A stretch of 64,000 bases of DNA from Arthrinium phaeospermum. Lineage: Eukaryota; Ascomycota; Sordariomycetes; Amphisphaeriales; Apiosporaceae. Below are positions 1 through 12,160 of this stretch, piece by piece; position 1 is the stretch's first letter, and each line of letters starts with the position of its first letter. Under the pieces are notes generated by a model that was not told where the DNA came from, did no database searches, and saw nothing but the letters and a program-made list of their open reading frames with translations. The stretch is from NCBI GenBank assembly GCA_006503535.1, contig QYRS01000005.1, positions 1,550,001 to 1,614,000 of the forward strand, written 5' to 3'. The position numbers were made by a program, and so were the translations under genes.

Positions 1-177
1 TCAAGGACGGCAAGCTCGTAAGTGTCCCTGGCCGGTGGGCATGCTACTTACTCCTCTCCGGGAAACTCACATCATTTACAGGCAACGGGAACCTGGCAGG
101 GCATCTGGTATCTCGAGTTCCGTGCAAGCAAACACTCGAGACGAGTAGTTGCTACGATTCAAGGAGAGAAGGCATGA
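1..177 (+). CDS. YjbQ/UPF0047 family protein, 3' end only
   Basis: The window opens inside this gene. The first 17 bases encode ...KDGKL, then a GT-AG intron runs from 18 to 81 (GTAAGT donor, TTTACAG acceptor), and the last exon (82-177) encodes ATGTWQGIWYLEFRAS... and ends ...TIQGEKA before TGA. The TWQGI(W/Y) stretch followed by a basic RRVVAT strand is the characteristic C-terminus of the YjbQ/UPF0047 family, small proteins some of which have weak thiamine-phosphate synthase activity. Their cellular role in fungi is not settled. Seen: the two exon pieces and their in-frame junction. Known: the family C-terminus. The start and most of the gene lie to the left of the window. Confidence 0.8.
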
Positions 178-775
178 TGAATTAGGAGAGGAATTAGACA
201 CATTATAGTAAAAGAAAGCTAGAGTGGATCAATTCATCGCTATCAAGCTGTATAAACCATCCCCTCTATTGTTCCGGAACGCCAAACGTTTCTTGAATCC
301 CTTTTGGTTGCGCAACATTGTACGCATGCAAAACCGCACTGTTTCTCCCATGCAAAGATAAACTTGCTATCATGGCGGTGAAAAGCTCTTCCTCTGACTA
401 CGAGTGGTCAGCCTTCATAAAAGCTTCGACCCCCTTGATCCAGCTTCGGCTAGGGATCAATCGTCAAACGTTGTCTTGGCAAATCGTCGTAGGCCAAAAT
501 CATGTCTCAAATTGGTTTACCTTGCCAATCCGCAACAAAACAAAACCATGTTAAATATCATCTTTGAACTCCAGAAGTAGCCCAAGGCCAGTAACGCGTT
601 GAGGATGATTCGATGGTTTGAGTCGTGTCGCGTTGCAAAGTTCCCTTCCCCCCTATGTTAGACTCGGACGGAATCCATTTTCCAGCCAAATTCGTCGATA
701 TGGCCACCAAAGTACGAGACTGTTATCGTCACGTCGCCAGGCCAATGCCGCATGTGCGTATTATTGCATGTGCCT
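178..775. other. Intergenic, convergent 3' ends
   Basis: This is the space between the stop of the YjbQ gene (+) and the stop of the CFIm25 gene (-), so it should hold both 3' untranslated regions. Open frames here are short, use non-ATG starts and resemble no family. I see no repeat or RNA gene. Confidence 0.6.
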
Positions 776-1645
<870 letters not shown>

Positions 1646-4100
1646 CTTGCGCGATATCGTTCGACGCTAGGGGGGGGTTGGCGATGCCGACGACAGGTTG
1701 TCGCAAGTGACCTGAGATATTGACGTGGAGTATTAGGCTCCTGGTGGTGATGCTGGGATGCTCTGGAGCTGGAGCTGTTGATGGCAGCTACTTTGCTTGA
1801 ATTCAGGTACGCTACCTCCAAGCCGGAAGCTAAACGTATCGATGTACATGCAGCCAGTACGCTTAGCCGGATACGGCAGCTAGTGTGGGTCTATAATACC
1901 AGGCACAAATCGCTTACACCCGCCTATGAGTATGGGGTAACTTCTACTGCCTCGCCCAATCTTTATTTCCAACTCCTCACGAGAGTCTCCTTACCCTAGA
2001 TCCAGTCTTCAATACAGTCCTGGAAGTATTATTTGGTCATATGAGAATATTCGATTTCTTCTACCCACGCATTTATTAATATTGGACCTCCTGTTCCGAG
2101 TATTATCAAGCCCAACCTAGCTGACACTCATGTGTGTTCTGGGGTACTCTGCCCAAGGACGACGCTGTTGAATTCAACGCGGTAGACACTGCTCAGCATT
2201 GCTTGAATATGATCCAAGCTACAAGTGCTGCTCTTTTCTCACAGTCTTGAAACAGACCATAGGAGGTGTTGATATTATCTCGGGTATGACACGGTGTTTC
2301 TACCAAGTACAATTGCAGGGCTTCCAAGAAGAACTTCACCTTCTGGCCTCAGAGAAGAGCGAATGTAAAAGTCTTATGGCATTAAGATACCCGAGGTCGA
2401 AATGACCCCAAATAATGTACTCTTGGTTCAGGTGAGGTAACTATGATGACGGCGATATATGCCCACAATGACTACTTATATCGACGAAATAAGGGCAACC
2501 ATTGCATTATTCTTATGTAGGGTTCAAACGATTCTTCAGAAACTGCCCGAGTGAAATATTCGATGAGTTACTTTTAGGTGGGCTGCTCTTCGTTATGGTA
2601 AAGCAGCTACAATATCGGCGATATATGTGGACATATATTGTCGATATCAAGACAACAACTGCAACTTCCTGGCATGATTTAAGCAAATCTTTTAAAGTTG
2701 ACAGAGCGGCAAAGGGTTTTATTACGTTCAATCCAGAGTTAGCTCGCACTTTTGCAATTAGTGAAGTGCAACAATCTTCACTGACAAACAACTTGGGATA
2801 CAACGGTTATCAAGCTTGCAGGGAGTTCGCCCCCAAGAACTTCAACACTGCATCGTGACTTCATGCACAACTTAAGACCTGCCACGGTGAGCACAGCTTA
2901 TTCTAATCTCTCGCAGAGATTGGAAAAGTCTCTTGAGACCTCCTCATCAGTACCCAGGCGAGTTTCACGCTTTGGTCCAAACCATACACAACCAACAGCG
3001 TCCATCACAGATACCTTTCTCACATTCCTGCCCCCATTCATTTTCTCGTTTTACCCACCTCATATCTTGAGCAAGTCACCCAAGTGAAATTAAAGTCACT
3101 CGGGACCTTTATTTGCCAGGTGAGAGATTTCACACATTTCCTTTCTGTCTCCAACGCATCCAGCACTTACCATCTTACACCACATAAATCATCATCATCT
3201 GACAACAACCTCTTATCAAACCCATTCCCTGAGATTCCCTCCTTCACTATCTGTCTCAAAAGGCAAGCTTGTAAGCTTCTTACTCAAATAAGTACACCGG
3301 GCCAGTTCTTAACTATTGCCTCACTTGAGATCTAGCACCTGCCTTCAATACGGTAAGTATCCTACCTTATCATCCATTTCCCCATACTTTCGTTCCTTGA
3401 GCATCACTTGAATCTCTCGAACAACTTGCCTATCTACCCATCTCTCACCCCAATCGGTCAAGCCAAACACATCAACCTTCTCACTTTCTGACACGGTCCA
3501 ATTCATAAAGTTGAGAGACCATCATCTGTAAGTCTTGCCTGGCACTTACCTTCTCAAGAGGTTCAGTACCCCTTCTCCCTCTTCACTCCTCCCTCTTCAC
3601 TTCTCCCTCTTCACCTCTTCCTCTTCACCTCTTCCTCTTCACCTCTCCCTCTTCACTTCTCCCTCTTCACTTCTCCCTCTTCACCTCTTCCAGTTTTTAG
3701 TTGTCAACATCTACCTTCCACGGCTCTCCTTCTAACTATCAGAAAAAGAGCCCACTCCTACCACATTATTATTACCATCATACACCCCAATTTACTTCAT
3801 CAAGGCTATAAGACTTGATCGGTAAGTTGCAATAAGCAGGCACAGTAGTCATCTTCCACAGTTTCATGTCCCCTTCATCACAGCTTCAAGGACATACCTC
3901 ATCCATACTTCGGTCTCAACTCCCAGCTGGTTTCCAAAGCCAGCTACCTCGACACCACTACATATCAGTCAATTATTTTACAAGCTGATTTGGTTTCCAC
4001 TGTGGCGAACCCTACCACCTGTATCACGGGTATCGCCCAAGCCAAGTCAGTTGCTGCACATAGGTAACAACCTGAACCGGCTTCGAATCATATCAGCACC
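1646..4100. other. Gene-free upstream region of the GTPase gene
   Basis: No recognisable gene. ORFs at 2199-2405 and 2502-2858 have no family resemblance and lie in locally AT-rich sequence. From about 2880 rightwards the + strand is strikingly poor in G and rich in C, T and A, and it contains splice-donor-like GTAAG/GTGAG motifs near 3120, 3352, 3528 and 3825. This fits a long, perhaps spliced, 5' leader of the gene starting at 4101. The part from 1646 to about 1800 should hold the CFIm25 promoter. Confidence 0.5.
3573..3692 (+). repeat. 14-bp polypyrimidine minisatellite, about 8 copies
   Basis: CTTCAC recurs eight times at a constant 14-base spacing, each unit being a variant of CTTCACTTCTCCCT. 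Guanine is absent across the array. It lies about 410 bases before the GTPase start codon, within the proposed leader or promoter. Pyrimidine tracts are common just upstream of fungal transcription starts, but a regular 14-base period is a tandem repeat. Confidence 0.85.
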
Positions 4101-7100
4101 ATGCCGTCATCAGACCTTACCAGCAAGAGAGGCGCCATGCTTCCAAGAGAAGACACCCCTCAGAGAAGTGTCAAGGCGGAGCCTGAGTCTCCCGTGAGCC
4201 GTGACATGGGGTTCCTGTCAGAGTTCAGCGAGCCGACGAAGCGCATTCCCTGTGCTTATGCACACAAGGCGGTCGCAGAAACGACCGAGGGAAATCTAGG
4301 GCGGACGTCTGAAGTTGCCAAGCGATGCTTAGAAAAGCTAGAGGAACCTCTGAACAAGGTTGGCGATGTCTCGGATGTGCAACGCGCTCTTAGGGCGATT
4401 GAGGAACTCGTGAAGAGACCTCTGCGCGTACAATCAGTTACGGGCGTCGTGGGAGAAACCGGAGCGGGCAAGAGCTCCCTTATCAATGCACTCCTGGAAG
4501 AAGAGCGACTCCTCCCGACCAACGGCATGAGGGCTTGCACTGCCGCCGTCACAGAGATAACGTGGAATGAGTCGGACAACCCAGATGAGCTCTACAGAGC
4601 TGAGATAGAGCTCATCAACGAGGAAGAATGGCTCAAGGAAGTGGAACTCATTATTGAGGACATTAAACATTCTACCGACGCAGATAACTCGGAGGATGAT
4701 TCGGAGGAAACTGAGGCCTGCATTGCCTGGGCCAAGATACAGTGTGTCTATCCTTTTTTGGATAGAGAGATGCTCCTTCGAGCCGGCGCACCGAGTTTGG
4801 CACGCCATGAGGCGCTTCGGGGCATTCTTGGCGGTACTATCAGATTCAAGGAGGACAGTGCTTCGAAACTGTATCACAAGATCAAGCCATATATGGACAG
4901 CGACGATAAGGTCAAAAGAACCACAGAAGGCGGACAGCCAGCCGCACTGTGGCCTCTGACCAAAGTCGTCAAAATCTACACCAAGGCGGATATTCTATCC
5001 AACGGCCTTACATTGGTCGACCTTGTAAGTACCTGACCTTGTTGTTTCGATATCTGAGTCTTCTTACTAACCCACAAACAGCCCGGCTGTGGTGATTCGA
5101 ACGCTGCTCGTGGGTCTGTCGCCGCAAAGTACATGGACAATTGCACCAGTATATGGGTTGTTGCACCAATTCTGCGTGCCATGGACAACAAGCTTGCCCA
5201 TCAGCTTCTTGGGGAATCTACCAAGATGCAGATGAAACTCGACGGCAATTATACGAACATCACCTTCGTCTGCTCGCGTACAGATGGCATCAATGTCGAG
5301 GAAATGGCCGACAGCCTTGAGCTGAGTGATACTCTGGCCGCATATCAAACAACCAAGGAAAACACCAAAGATTCCATTGCTTCGGAAGAGGTAAAGCTCA
5401 ATGAGATGATGAAGGATATATCTTACAAGAAGTCCGAGAAGAAGAAGCTTGAAAATCGCATAGCACAATACCGCAAGCTGGAGGAGCAAGCAGACCAGGG
5501 CAAGCCCGTCTTCGCTCCTGTGCCCGACGTACAGAAGCGGAAATCAACGGCCGATCATGGCCAGTCAGCAAAGAAACATTTCCACTCAACAGGAACCCAT
5601 CCCAAACTCGTTGACAGCGACAATCGTGGAGGCGGACATGATACCAATGGTACCAGTACGGGAAAGAGCCTGACAGTAGCTGATATCCGATCAACTATGC
5701 GAGGTCTCGATGAAGAAAAATCTGATTTATCTGGACACATCAAAGATCAGAAAAACAACCGCGATGAACTACGTGATCGCATAGATTCCCTGCAAGAGCA
5801 CATCAAGGAGCAGCGGCGAAATCTTTTATCAGAATGCATCAAACAGCGGAACGAGAAGTCCCGCTCTACTATCAAGCAAGTCTTCGTCCATGATATCAAG
5901 ATGTAAGTGTATTATCGAGTGGCACTATGGAGTATGATACTGACACTTGTTTTACCAGGTTGGACCAGGAAGCAGCGGCCAAACATCAAGACGGTCGCTC
6001 CAAGAAGGCGGTCCAGCTTCATGACTACGAAGCTCTTGGCAAACGGCTGCCTGTCTTTTGTGTCAGCAGCCGCGAGTATCAGAAGAAGTGCGGGCGGCTT
6101 GAGTCTGATAGCGGAGATGACGGCTTCGATACCCTGGAAGACACGGAGATCCCCCAGCTGATATCTCATGCCAAGAGGTCCACCGAAGTTGGTTTCGCAC
6201 AGAACTGCACAAAGTTTTTGCGCAATTCAGTGCAGGTCTTGGATTCCCTGTATGGCTGGGCTGCCCCGTCAGCTAACGAGGACATCCTCAGCGAAGAGGA
6301 GGTAAAAATTGAAACCGAGAGTCTCAACCAAGACTTGGATAATCTTTCAAAGGTGAGTACATGGCATAGCGGGAATCAGCAAATATTGATCTGACCCAAT
6401 GTGTAGGCCCTCAAGGACATCGCAATCTGCAGCAGTGACAAATTTGAACTCATCATGAAGAAGAACCTGTACAACAAGTTCAAGTCGGCCAGTGGCCAAG
6501 CTGCCATAATTTTGGAAAAGCAGGCTCGAGAATGGGCCACGAAGAAAAAAATGGTCATCGTCCAAAGTATCCCTCCGGAAAGTTCAAGGCTGCAATGCGC
6601 GCAGGTCGCAGGTAAGTTTACTGGCAACAACCACTTGTTCTTTCCTGTACTGATGAACCGTGCTAGGGGAAAATACAGGGACATCGATTTCAACAAAGGC
6701 AAGCTTCTCATGTTGGTATTCAATGGAACTTCAGCTAACCCATTTGCAGATATTGCAGAACCCCTGAAGGGCATATTGGCGCATCCCTGGGACGTGACCT
6801 TCAATAGGGAGATACCGGAGGCATTGCAAAAGTTTCGTGACGAAGTCGAGCAGCGCATGCTACTATTCCACGACACCTTGCGTATGCGCCTCAACGGTAC
6901 TGCTATTGCCAATCGTATCACGATGCTTGAAGCTCAGCTCAACTCTCACATCCAAAGTATCAAGGATGTACAACAAGAGCATCTCAAAATGATCAGTGAA
7001 AAGCAGCACGAAGCAACCCGGGAGCTAGCGCCCGAAGTCCAAAGGTTCATGAGCAAAACCTACGACAAGTGTGAGAAAGAGCAAGGTCGCGGCACTATCG

Positions 7101-7663
7101 ATCGAATTAAGAAGATCATTGACGACCAGGTCGTCAAACAAGGCAAGAAGATGTACTATGCTATCGCAAAGCAAGTGCAGGAGGGCTTGACCAGAATGAG
7201 CAGTGAGTACCGGGAAGAGATGTTACGAATGATTGAAGATACACTCGACAGCCTGGGCCCGGATTACCGAAACTGCATCACAAAGCGTGATATGCCTGCT
7301 TCCTCACTCAAGGTTCGCCGTGAGATCATCGGCATCATCTCCAAGATCGACAACCAATTCCGACTCGAATTGATGTCCGCTTCCGAGGATCCTTACTTTG
7401 GTCACCCAGAGGGCTTTATCAAGGACGAACTGCTTGACGCCCCTGCCGCCGCAACTGCTATGGACACCGACGACCACCGCGATGTCAAACCTGATATTGT
7501 GCCCGCTCAATATGGCATTCCTGTCGCCACAGAACAGTCTGTAGACAAGATTGTCGATGGTACTGACCTACCCGAAGCCAAGGACAAGCCCATTTCTTCG
7601 CAGAAACCCGAGGAAAATGCTTCGGGTCCCGTGGACCAGGTAATGGGTGGCATCAACACATAG
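4101..7663 (+). CDS. Large P-loop GTPase with coiled coils (dynamin-like / SLIP-GC-like fungal family)
   Basis: ATG at 4101; exons 4101-5024, 5082-5902, 5959-6352 and 6407-7663 join in frame through GT-AG introns. A further GC-AG intron at 6699-6749 is likely; it has GCTAAC before the acceptor and is 51 bases long, so skipping or keeping it preserves the frame. The product is about 1,114 or 1,131 residues. GTPase motifs are visible: G1 GETGAGKSS (118-126), G3 DLPG (307-310, split by intron 1) and a likely G4 SRTD (373-376). The middle third is rich in E, K, R and Q and should form coiled coils. A second helical part follows, with a low-complexity C-terminus after about residue 1040. I infer membership of the poorly studied fungal large-GTPase family related to animal nuclear GTPase SLIP-GC. 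Nucleotide hydrolysis and self-assembly are expected from the fold; the cellular role is unknown. Confidence 0.82.
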
Positions 7664-10529
7664 GTTCACCATACCTCCTTCAGGCACTTCTTTCTTCTTC
7701 CGGCACCGTCTCTGGTAATTCCCTCCTGGTACACTCCTCTCGTTCTGGCACACACCATGCGTGTGTGGCCTTGTACAACATCTACGCCCAATTCACGGCA
7801 TCACTCAAGCCCCCATTCTCGTCTCTATGGCGATCGAACAGGGGCCCAAGTGTTACTACGAACATGGACGATTTCACGATTTCACGTTGCGATTTTGATT
7901 CCCTTTCTTTCACCTTATTCCCGGCAATAGCCCGGTCGATTTGAGGAGACTTCATTCTAGACTTGCAGAAACACGAATATGGGATGCGGGAGGGAGAGAC
8001 ACGACATGCGAATGTGTTCGGTCGCCGCGGAGGGCAAACGGTATCAACCCTCACCACCACCATGCAGCAGTCTGAAGAAGCGCGACCTTCGGGGTACACA
8101 CGTCAGAGGCAGGCATCAATCCTTTTGCCCGTTGTGGCCGACTGAACCATTCATTGCATTTCTACGGACTCTCCTACCCTGCCCTTTATTATGGACATGA
8201 TTCTATCTATCTGCGCGGAGGCAGATATTTCTTCAGATGTATTTTTAGACAATAATAGATTTCCTATCTTACATGCAACCACCATTTAGCGACTTCCGAA
8301 GCGCAATTGTGACAATTCTTTTTCGTCTCCCCGGGAGGGACATGGCCAACCCCCCCCCCCCCCCCCCCCCCTGTTTGCTACGGCCGGAAACTGACTTCCG
8401 CCCGAGTTCTATGGGACGATGCTGCAGGACTTATGACTCCGAACTTAGACCCCCCTGGCCTCCCGCCGTCCCTCCGTGGGGGGCACATCAAGGTATGGCC
8501 GATGAATGCCATTGTTACTGCAGTGCGACCTTGCTTCGGCGGGCCGAATTGCCATGAATCCTGTTTACACGGGACATGACTGTAAGATTAGAGGGCTGTA
8601 AGTAACAATTTGCATATTGGAAGGTTTGAAAGGGCTCACAAATTTGAGATGTGACAAGAGGTCGAGGGCGATATCCGGCTCACCGGTTACATGTTTAGGT
8701 AAGTATTCACACACTGCATGGCGGTAGGATACCTCCCCGGAACGCGGGTCCAGGTGGCTGCAGGGGGACCCCGACGTCAAATTGCCTGCCTGCAGTTTCG
8801 TCTATTGGCATGGATATGTAAGCAGGGTGCAATTGGGTTGTTACTGCGGTTGTCATCTAGGCTAGACCCTCGTTCTGCCTCGTTTGCTTCTCCTTATCGA
8901 CAGGCAGGCGCGGTCTCGGTGCGCATCGGGTTGCATTCAACTACCACAAAGAAAGCCTCGGTGGGGGTCAATCATGATTTGAACAACCTTACTCGACGAT
9001 GAACGAGAAGGTCGCTCGAGACCTTAGTCGATGTATGTAGGTCTTTTGGGGGGGAGGGGATGGGTGAGTCTGGGTGACGATCTTGCACTCTGATGGATTG
9101 GATTGGCTACCTTTCCACCAGCTTCTGCGCCTGCTTCTGGCAACTGGCTGGTCTTACCGGGGCGGGCGGATATCCAGATCCGCTCCGCGTCGCGTGCGGC
9201 TCTCTGGGCGCGCCCGAAATGATAGACACGTGGTGTGTATGTACCTCGGCTATGTCTCGCTTACAAACTCAATCGTACGAGCGAGCGGTAGGTTGTAAAT
9301 CTCGATAGATCTTGCCCGGTTTCAAATATCTCGATTGTCGACGATGTCCCGGCTGAGATTTAGTCATGTGTGCAACGATCAATATATGCAGGCAGGCAAA
9401 CCGAACGAGGGATGACTCACGAGGGGAGCCATGGGGGCGATAGACAGGGTAGCAAACCGAATGTTTCATTGCATAATTGCGTAAAACGGCCTTGCAGATG
9501 ATGCGAGCTAGGGGGCAAACAAGCAACATTCCGGGGTAGTATCAACAACCAAACCATAACATCGCAACCAATAGTGACAACCGCGGAGATTCCGAATCGA
9601 GAGGGTGAAATATTGGTTCACTGCCCGGGAGATACCCCGGTACGACGCAGGCTCGCCGTTTGAATTGTGGCTTTGTCAAAAAGCAGCCGCATGCATATAT
9701 GTGTTGGAAAGGAAAGACCATAACAGGATGGCGCATGTCAATGCATCCCAAGTACCCGGTTGTGGGGCCCCCTTTGTGAGGATTGCTTGGCCACGGGAGG
9801 ACGAGAACCCGCCATGGCGTTTGTCGTCCGTCGCACGTCCTGAAGCAAACCTGCCTGCCTGCCGTCAGCGGAAGAGGCCCTCCTCGACTTCTCGTGTTGA
9901 ACAAGGCTGCGATGCCGATAGGGATGGGCCGTTCCCGCCCTCTGCAGTGACATCTGCAGCTAGCTGCTTTCGAGAACCATGCCTGTCATGTCGTGCAACG
10001 TGAGGTATGCGCTAGAGCATTGAGATGACAAGACCGTTTGACGTCAGTAAAAATGGAGATATGCAGTCTCAAAGTAGGGGGTTGGAGGCAGATTGCTTAG
10101 CCACAACTCTGAGCTATGTACACGACCGGTGGGGAGGAGGCGGAATATCAAGTTCGTGATGGTTAGCACTCTATATCAGGGGTAGGGGGGTTGATGGCGA
10201 ATCGCGGCGCTAGTGATACGGGCTGCAAAAGTTCCCGCAGACCCAAAGAATCCAAGGGTAAAACAACAGTATTATTCAGGTACATACGTGACTTGGGTCG
10301 CCTGAGCTCGAGTACGTTGTAAAAAACAGACAGCCGACCTTTCCATGATTTTGCGACGGCAAAGACCCACCAGATGCCAAAGTTCGTGACGAAGAAAGAA
10401 GAAGCCGGATGCACATGGCATTGAAAAAATGGACAACTGCCACCACCCTTATCCACATTACCAGTCAACAGTTGAGACAAAAAAGAATGTACGGTATGTG
10501 TTGTGTTCGGAATTCGGTAACGGAGTTGG
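7664..10529. other. Intergenic, no recognised gene
   Basis: About 2.9 kb between the 3' ends of the GTPase (+) and the RRM gene (-), which are convergent. Open frames are short and overlap one another. The only distinctive element is the poly-C run at 8350-8371. Confidence 0.55.
8350..8371 (+). repeat. Poly-C tract of 22 bases
   Basis: An uninterrupted run of C from 8350 to 8371. It is by far the longest C or G homopolymer in the window. Its length is likely to vary between isolates and between sequencing runs. Confidence 0.95.
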
Positions 10530-12160
10530 TTACTTGGTCTTCTTGCTGCTCTCGTTAGATCGTCGCGACGAGCCATCGGCGATAACAACACCGCGCTTTG
10601 CCTGGGATTTGTCCTTCTTCTCGTATGCAAGGGTCGAGGAGGATCCATAACTCTCCTTTTCCTTTGATGGGCGAATGCTGTCCTTCTTCTCATAGGTGAG
10701 TGACGAGGAGTGTCTGGAGCTCTCCTTTTCTCTCGAGGGACGCGTGCTATCCTTGTTCTCGTAGAGAGACGACGAGGATCTGGAGCTTTCTTTCTCCTTG
10801 GATGGTCGAGTGACGTCCTTCTTGTCTCGTTCTTCCCGGTGTTGCTTGCTTGAATGATGAGAATGGTGTCCACTAGATGTTGGCTTTTTGACATGGCGCT
10901 TTTCGCCCCGTTGGCGGGGCTCTTCGCCTTTAGAGACGCCCTCTTTAGCCATTTCGACCGTCACCCTCAATCCACCGATCTCTACTCCATTGAGCTCCTT
11001 GACCATACCGCTAGCAGTCATTTCGTCGGAGAAAGTAACAGTGGCATGGCGTCTACCAGAAGACCCATCGCCTCTGGTGGACAAGCTGATATTGATGAAG
11101 CCAGCTCTGTCCGCCTGGAGACTAGCCTTGTTCATGAGTAATGAGCGAACGTGTTCATACTGAGCCCAAGTAGGCAGGCCTTTAATGACAATTTTTCGCC
11201 ATTCAACAGCGACGGTACTGGCTTGCTGAGCTTCGTAGACGGGAGATGGTACGTGGGAAGGGGTCCATGTGTTTTGATAATCTGTAGAGCTGTAATACGA
11301 GGCCGGAGACTGGTACGACGCATTCTCGTAGTACGGACTCATTGAATGGTTCGACTGCATAGAAGCGCTTGGCTGCATAGATGCACCGCTCGAATACCAA
11401 GGTGATGCAGTTGAGAAGCCAGGAGAGGTCACAGTCGACATGGAGGCGGTTGGCATAGCAGTCGAATAAGGGACATAATCTACAACAGGACTTGCGGTTG
11501 CTGGATATGCGGATGCAGTGTTCCACTAGAAATTAAGTCAGCGTACCGCAGGCAACTCGGCGAAGACTTGGCGCTCGCTCACCTGCCCGTATTCCGCGGA
11601 TGAGTGCTTCGGAAGTGCTGGAGAGCTGATTGAGTACGACACCGGAGGTGGTGTATACCTCGGGGTCTGGGGCGAACGTGATGTCGGATCTGGCAGACTC
11701 GTATCAACGAGCTTCTTGATGGGAATTGACTGCTCGGCATTCCTCCCATCGGCAAAGGTTGGGCGTCCATTGAACAGTTCCGTGCTCAGGAACTCTAAGA
11801 AAGGTTAGATAGATACCACGATAAGGCCGAAGTGGTTTCACGGTGCAGGAACACATACGCAGTGCTAGATCAAAGCTCTCCCGGCCCCTCACCGATACCC
11901 ATCCGCTGGTGCTCTCGTTGAAGATCTCAACTCTTTCAACCGCACAGACGGTCCTTACGTGATCCTTGACTTGTTGCCACGAGGTCTGCCAGGGTAGCTG
12001 TTGTGACTGTGTATCAGCAAACTTCTATTAATGAAATAGTCGAACTGAAGGGCGTCCATACATTGGATATCAGAATGTAGTACAGTCCGGTCTGATCGCC
12101 TGGGGGCACAGAGACCTGAACGGTGTTGTTGATCGGGACCTGGGGCGTTGTCTTGGACAT
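10530..12160 (-). CDS. RNA-binding protein with one RRM, an N-terminal RRM-like domain and Ser/Lys/Glu repeats
   Basis: Four exons: 12062-12160, 11859-11997, 11583-11794 and 10530-11525, all joined by GT-AG introns of 55-64 bases. The product is 481 residues. The N-terminus (about 20-95) reads as a divergent RRM: YYILISNLPWQTSWQQVKDH ... GWVSVRG, then NGRPTFADGR. A proline-, serine- and tyrosine-rich linker follows. A second RRM spans about 259-345 (IVIKGLPTWAQYEHVRSLL ... ATVTFSD ... LNGVEIGGLRVTVE). The tail from about 355 is charged and serine-rich and holds three repeats of 22-23 residues around (K)KDxxRPSKEKESxxSSS. The architecture suggests a nuclear or cytoplasmic mRNA-binding protein. 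I do not recognise a named orthologue. A 27-base palindrome lies about 160 bases upstream of the start codon. Confidence 0.85.

Noticed and set aside
2502..2858. 118-codon frame upstream of the GTPase
   Set aside because: It lacks similarity to any family I know and lies in AT-leaning sequence where chance frames of this size are unremarkable.
6613..6667. GTAAGT...GCTAG as an extra intron in the GTPase gene
   Set aside because: The donor looks good, but removing the 55 bases (or 67 to the next AG) shifts the frame and produces a stop shortly after, while the unspliced frame continues with family-like sequence.
10163..10894. 243-codon minus-strand frame overlapping the end of the RRM gene
   Set aside because: It is a shadow frame. 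Its Arg/Pro-rich part is simply the repeat region of the RRM protein read in another frame.
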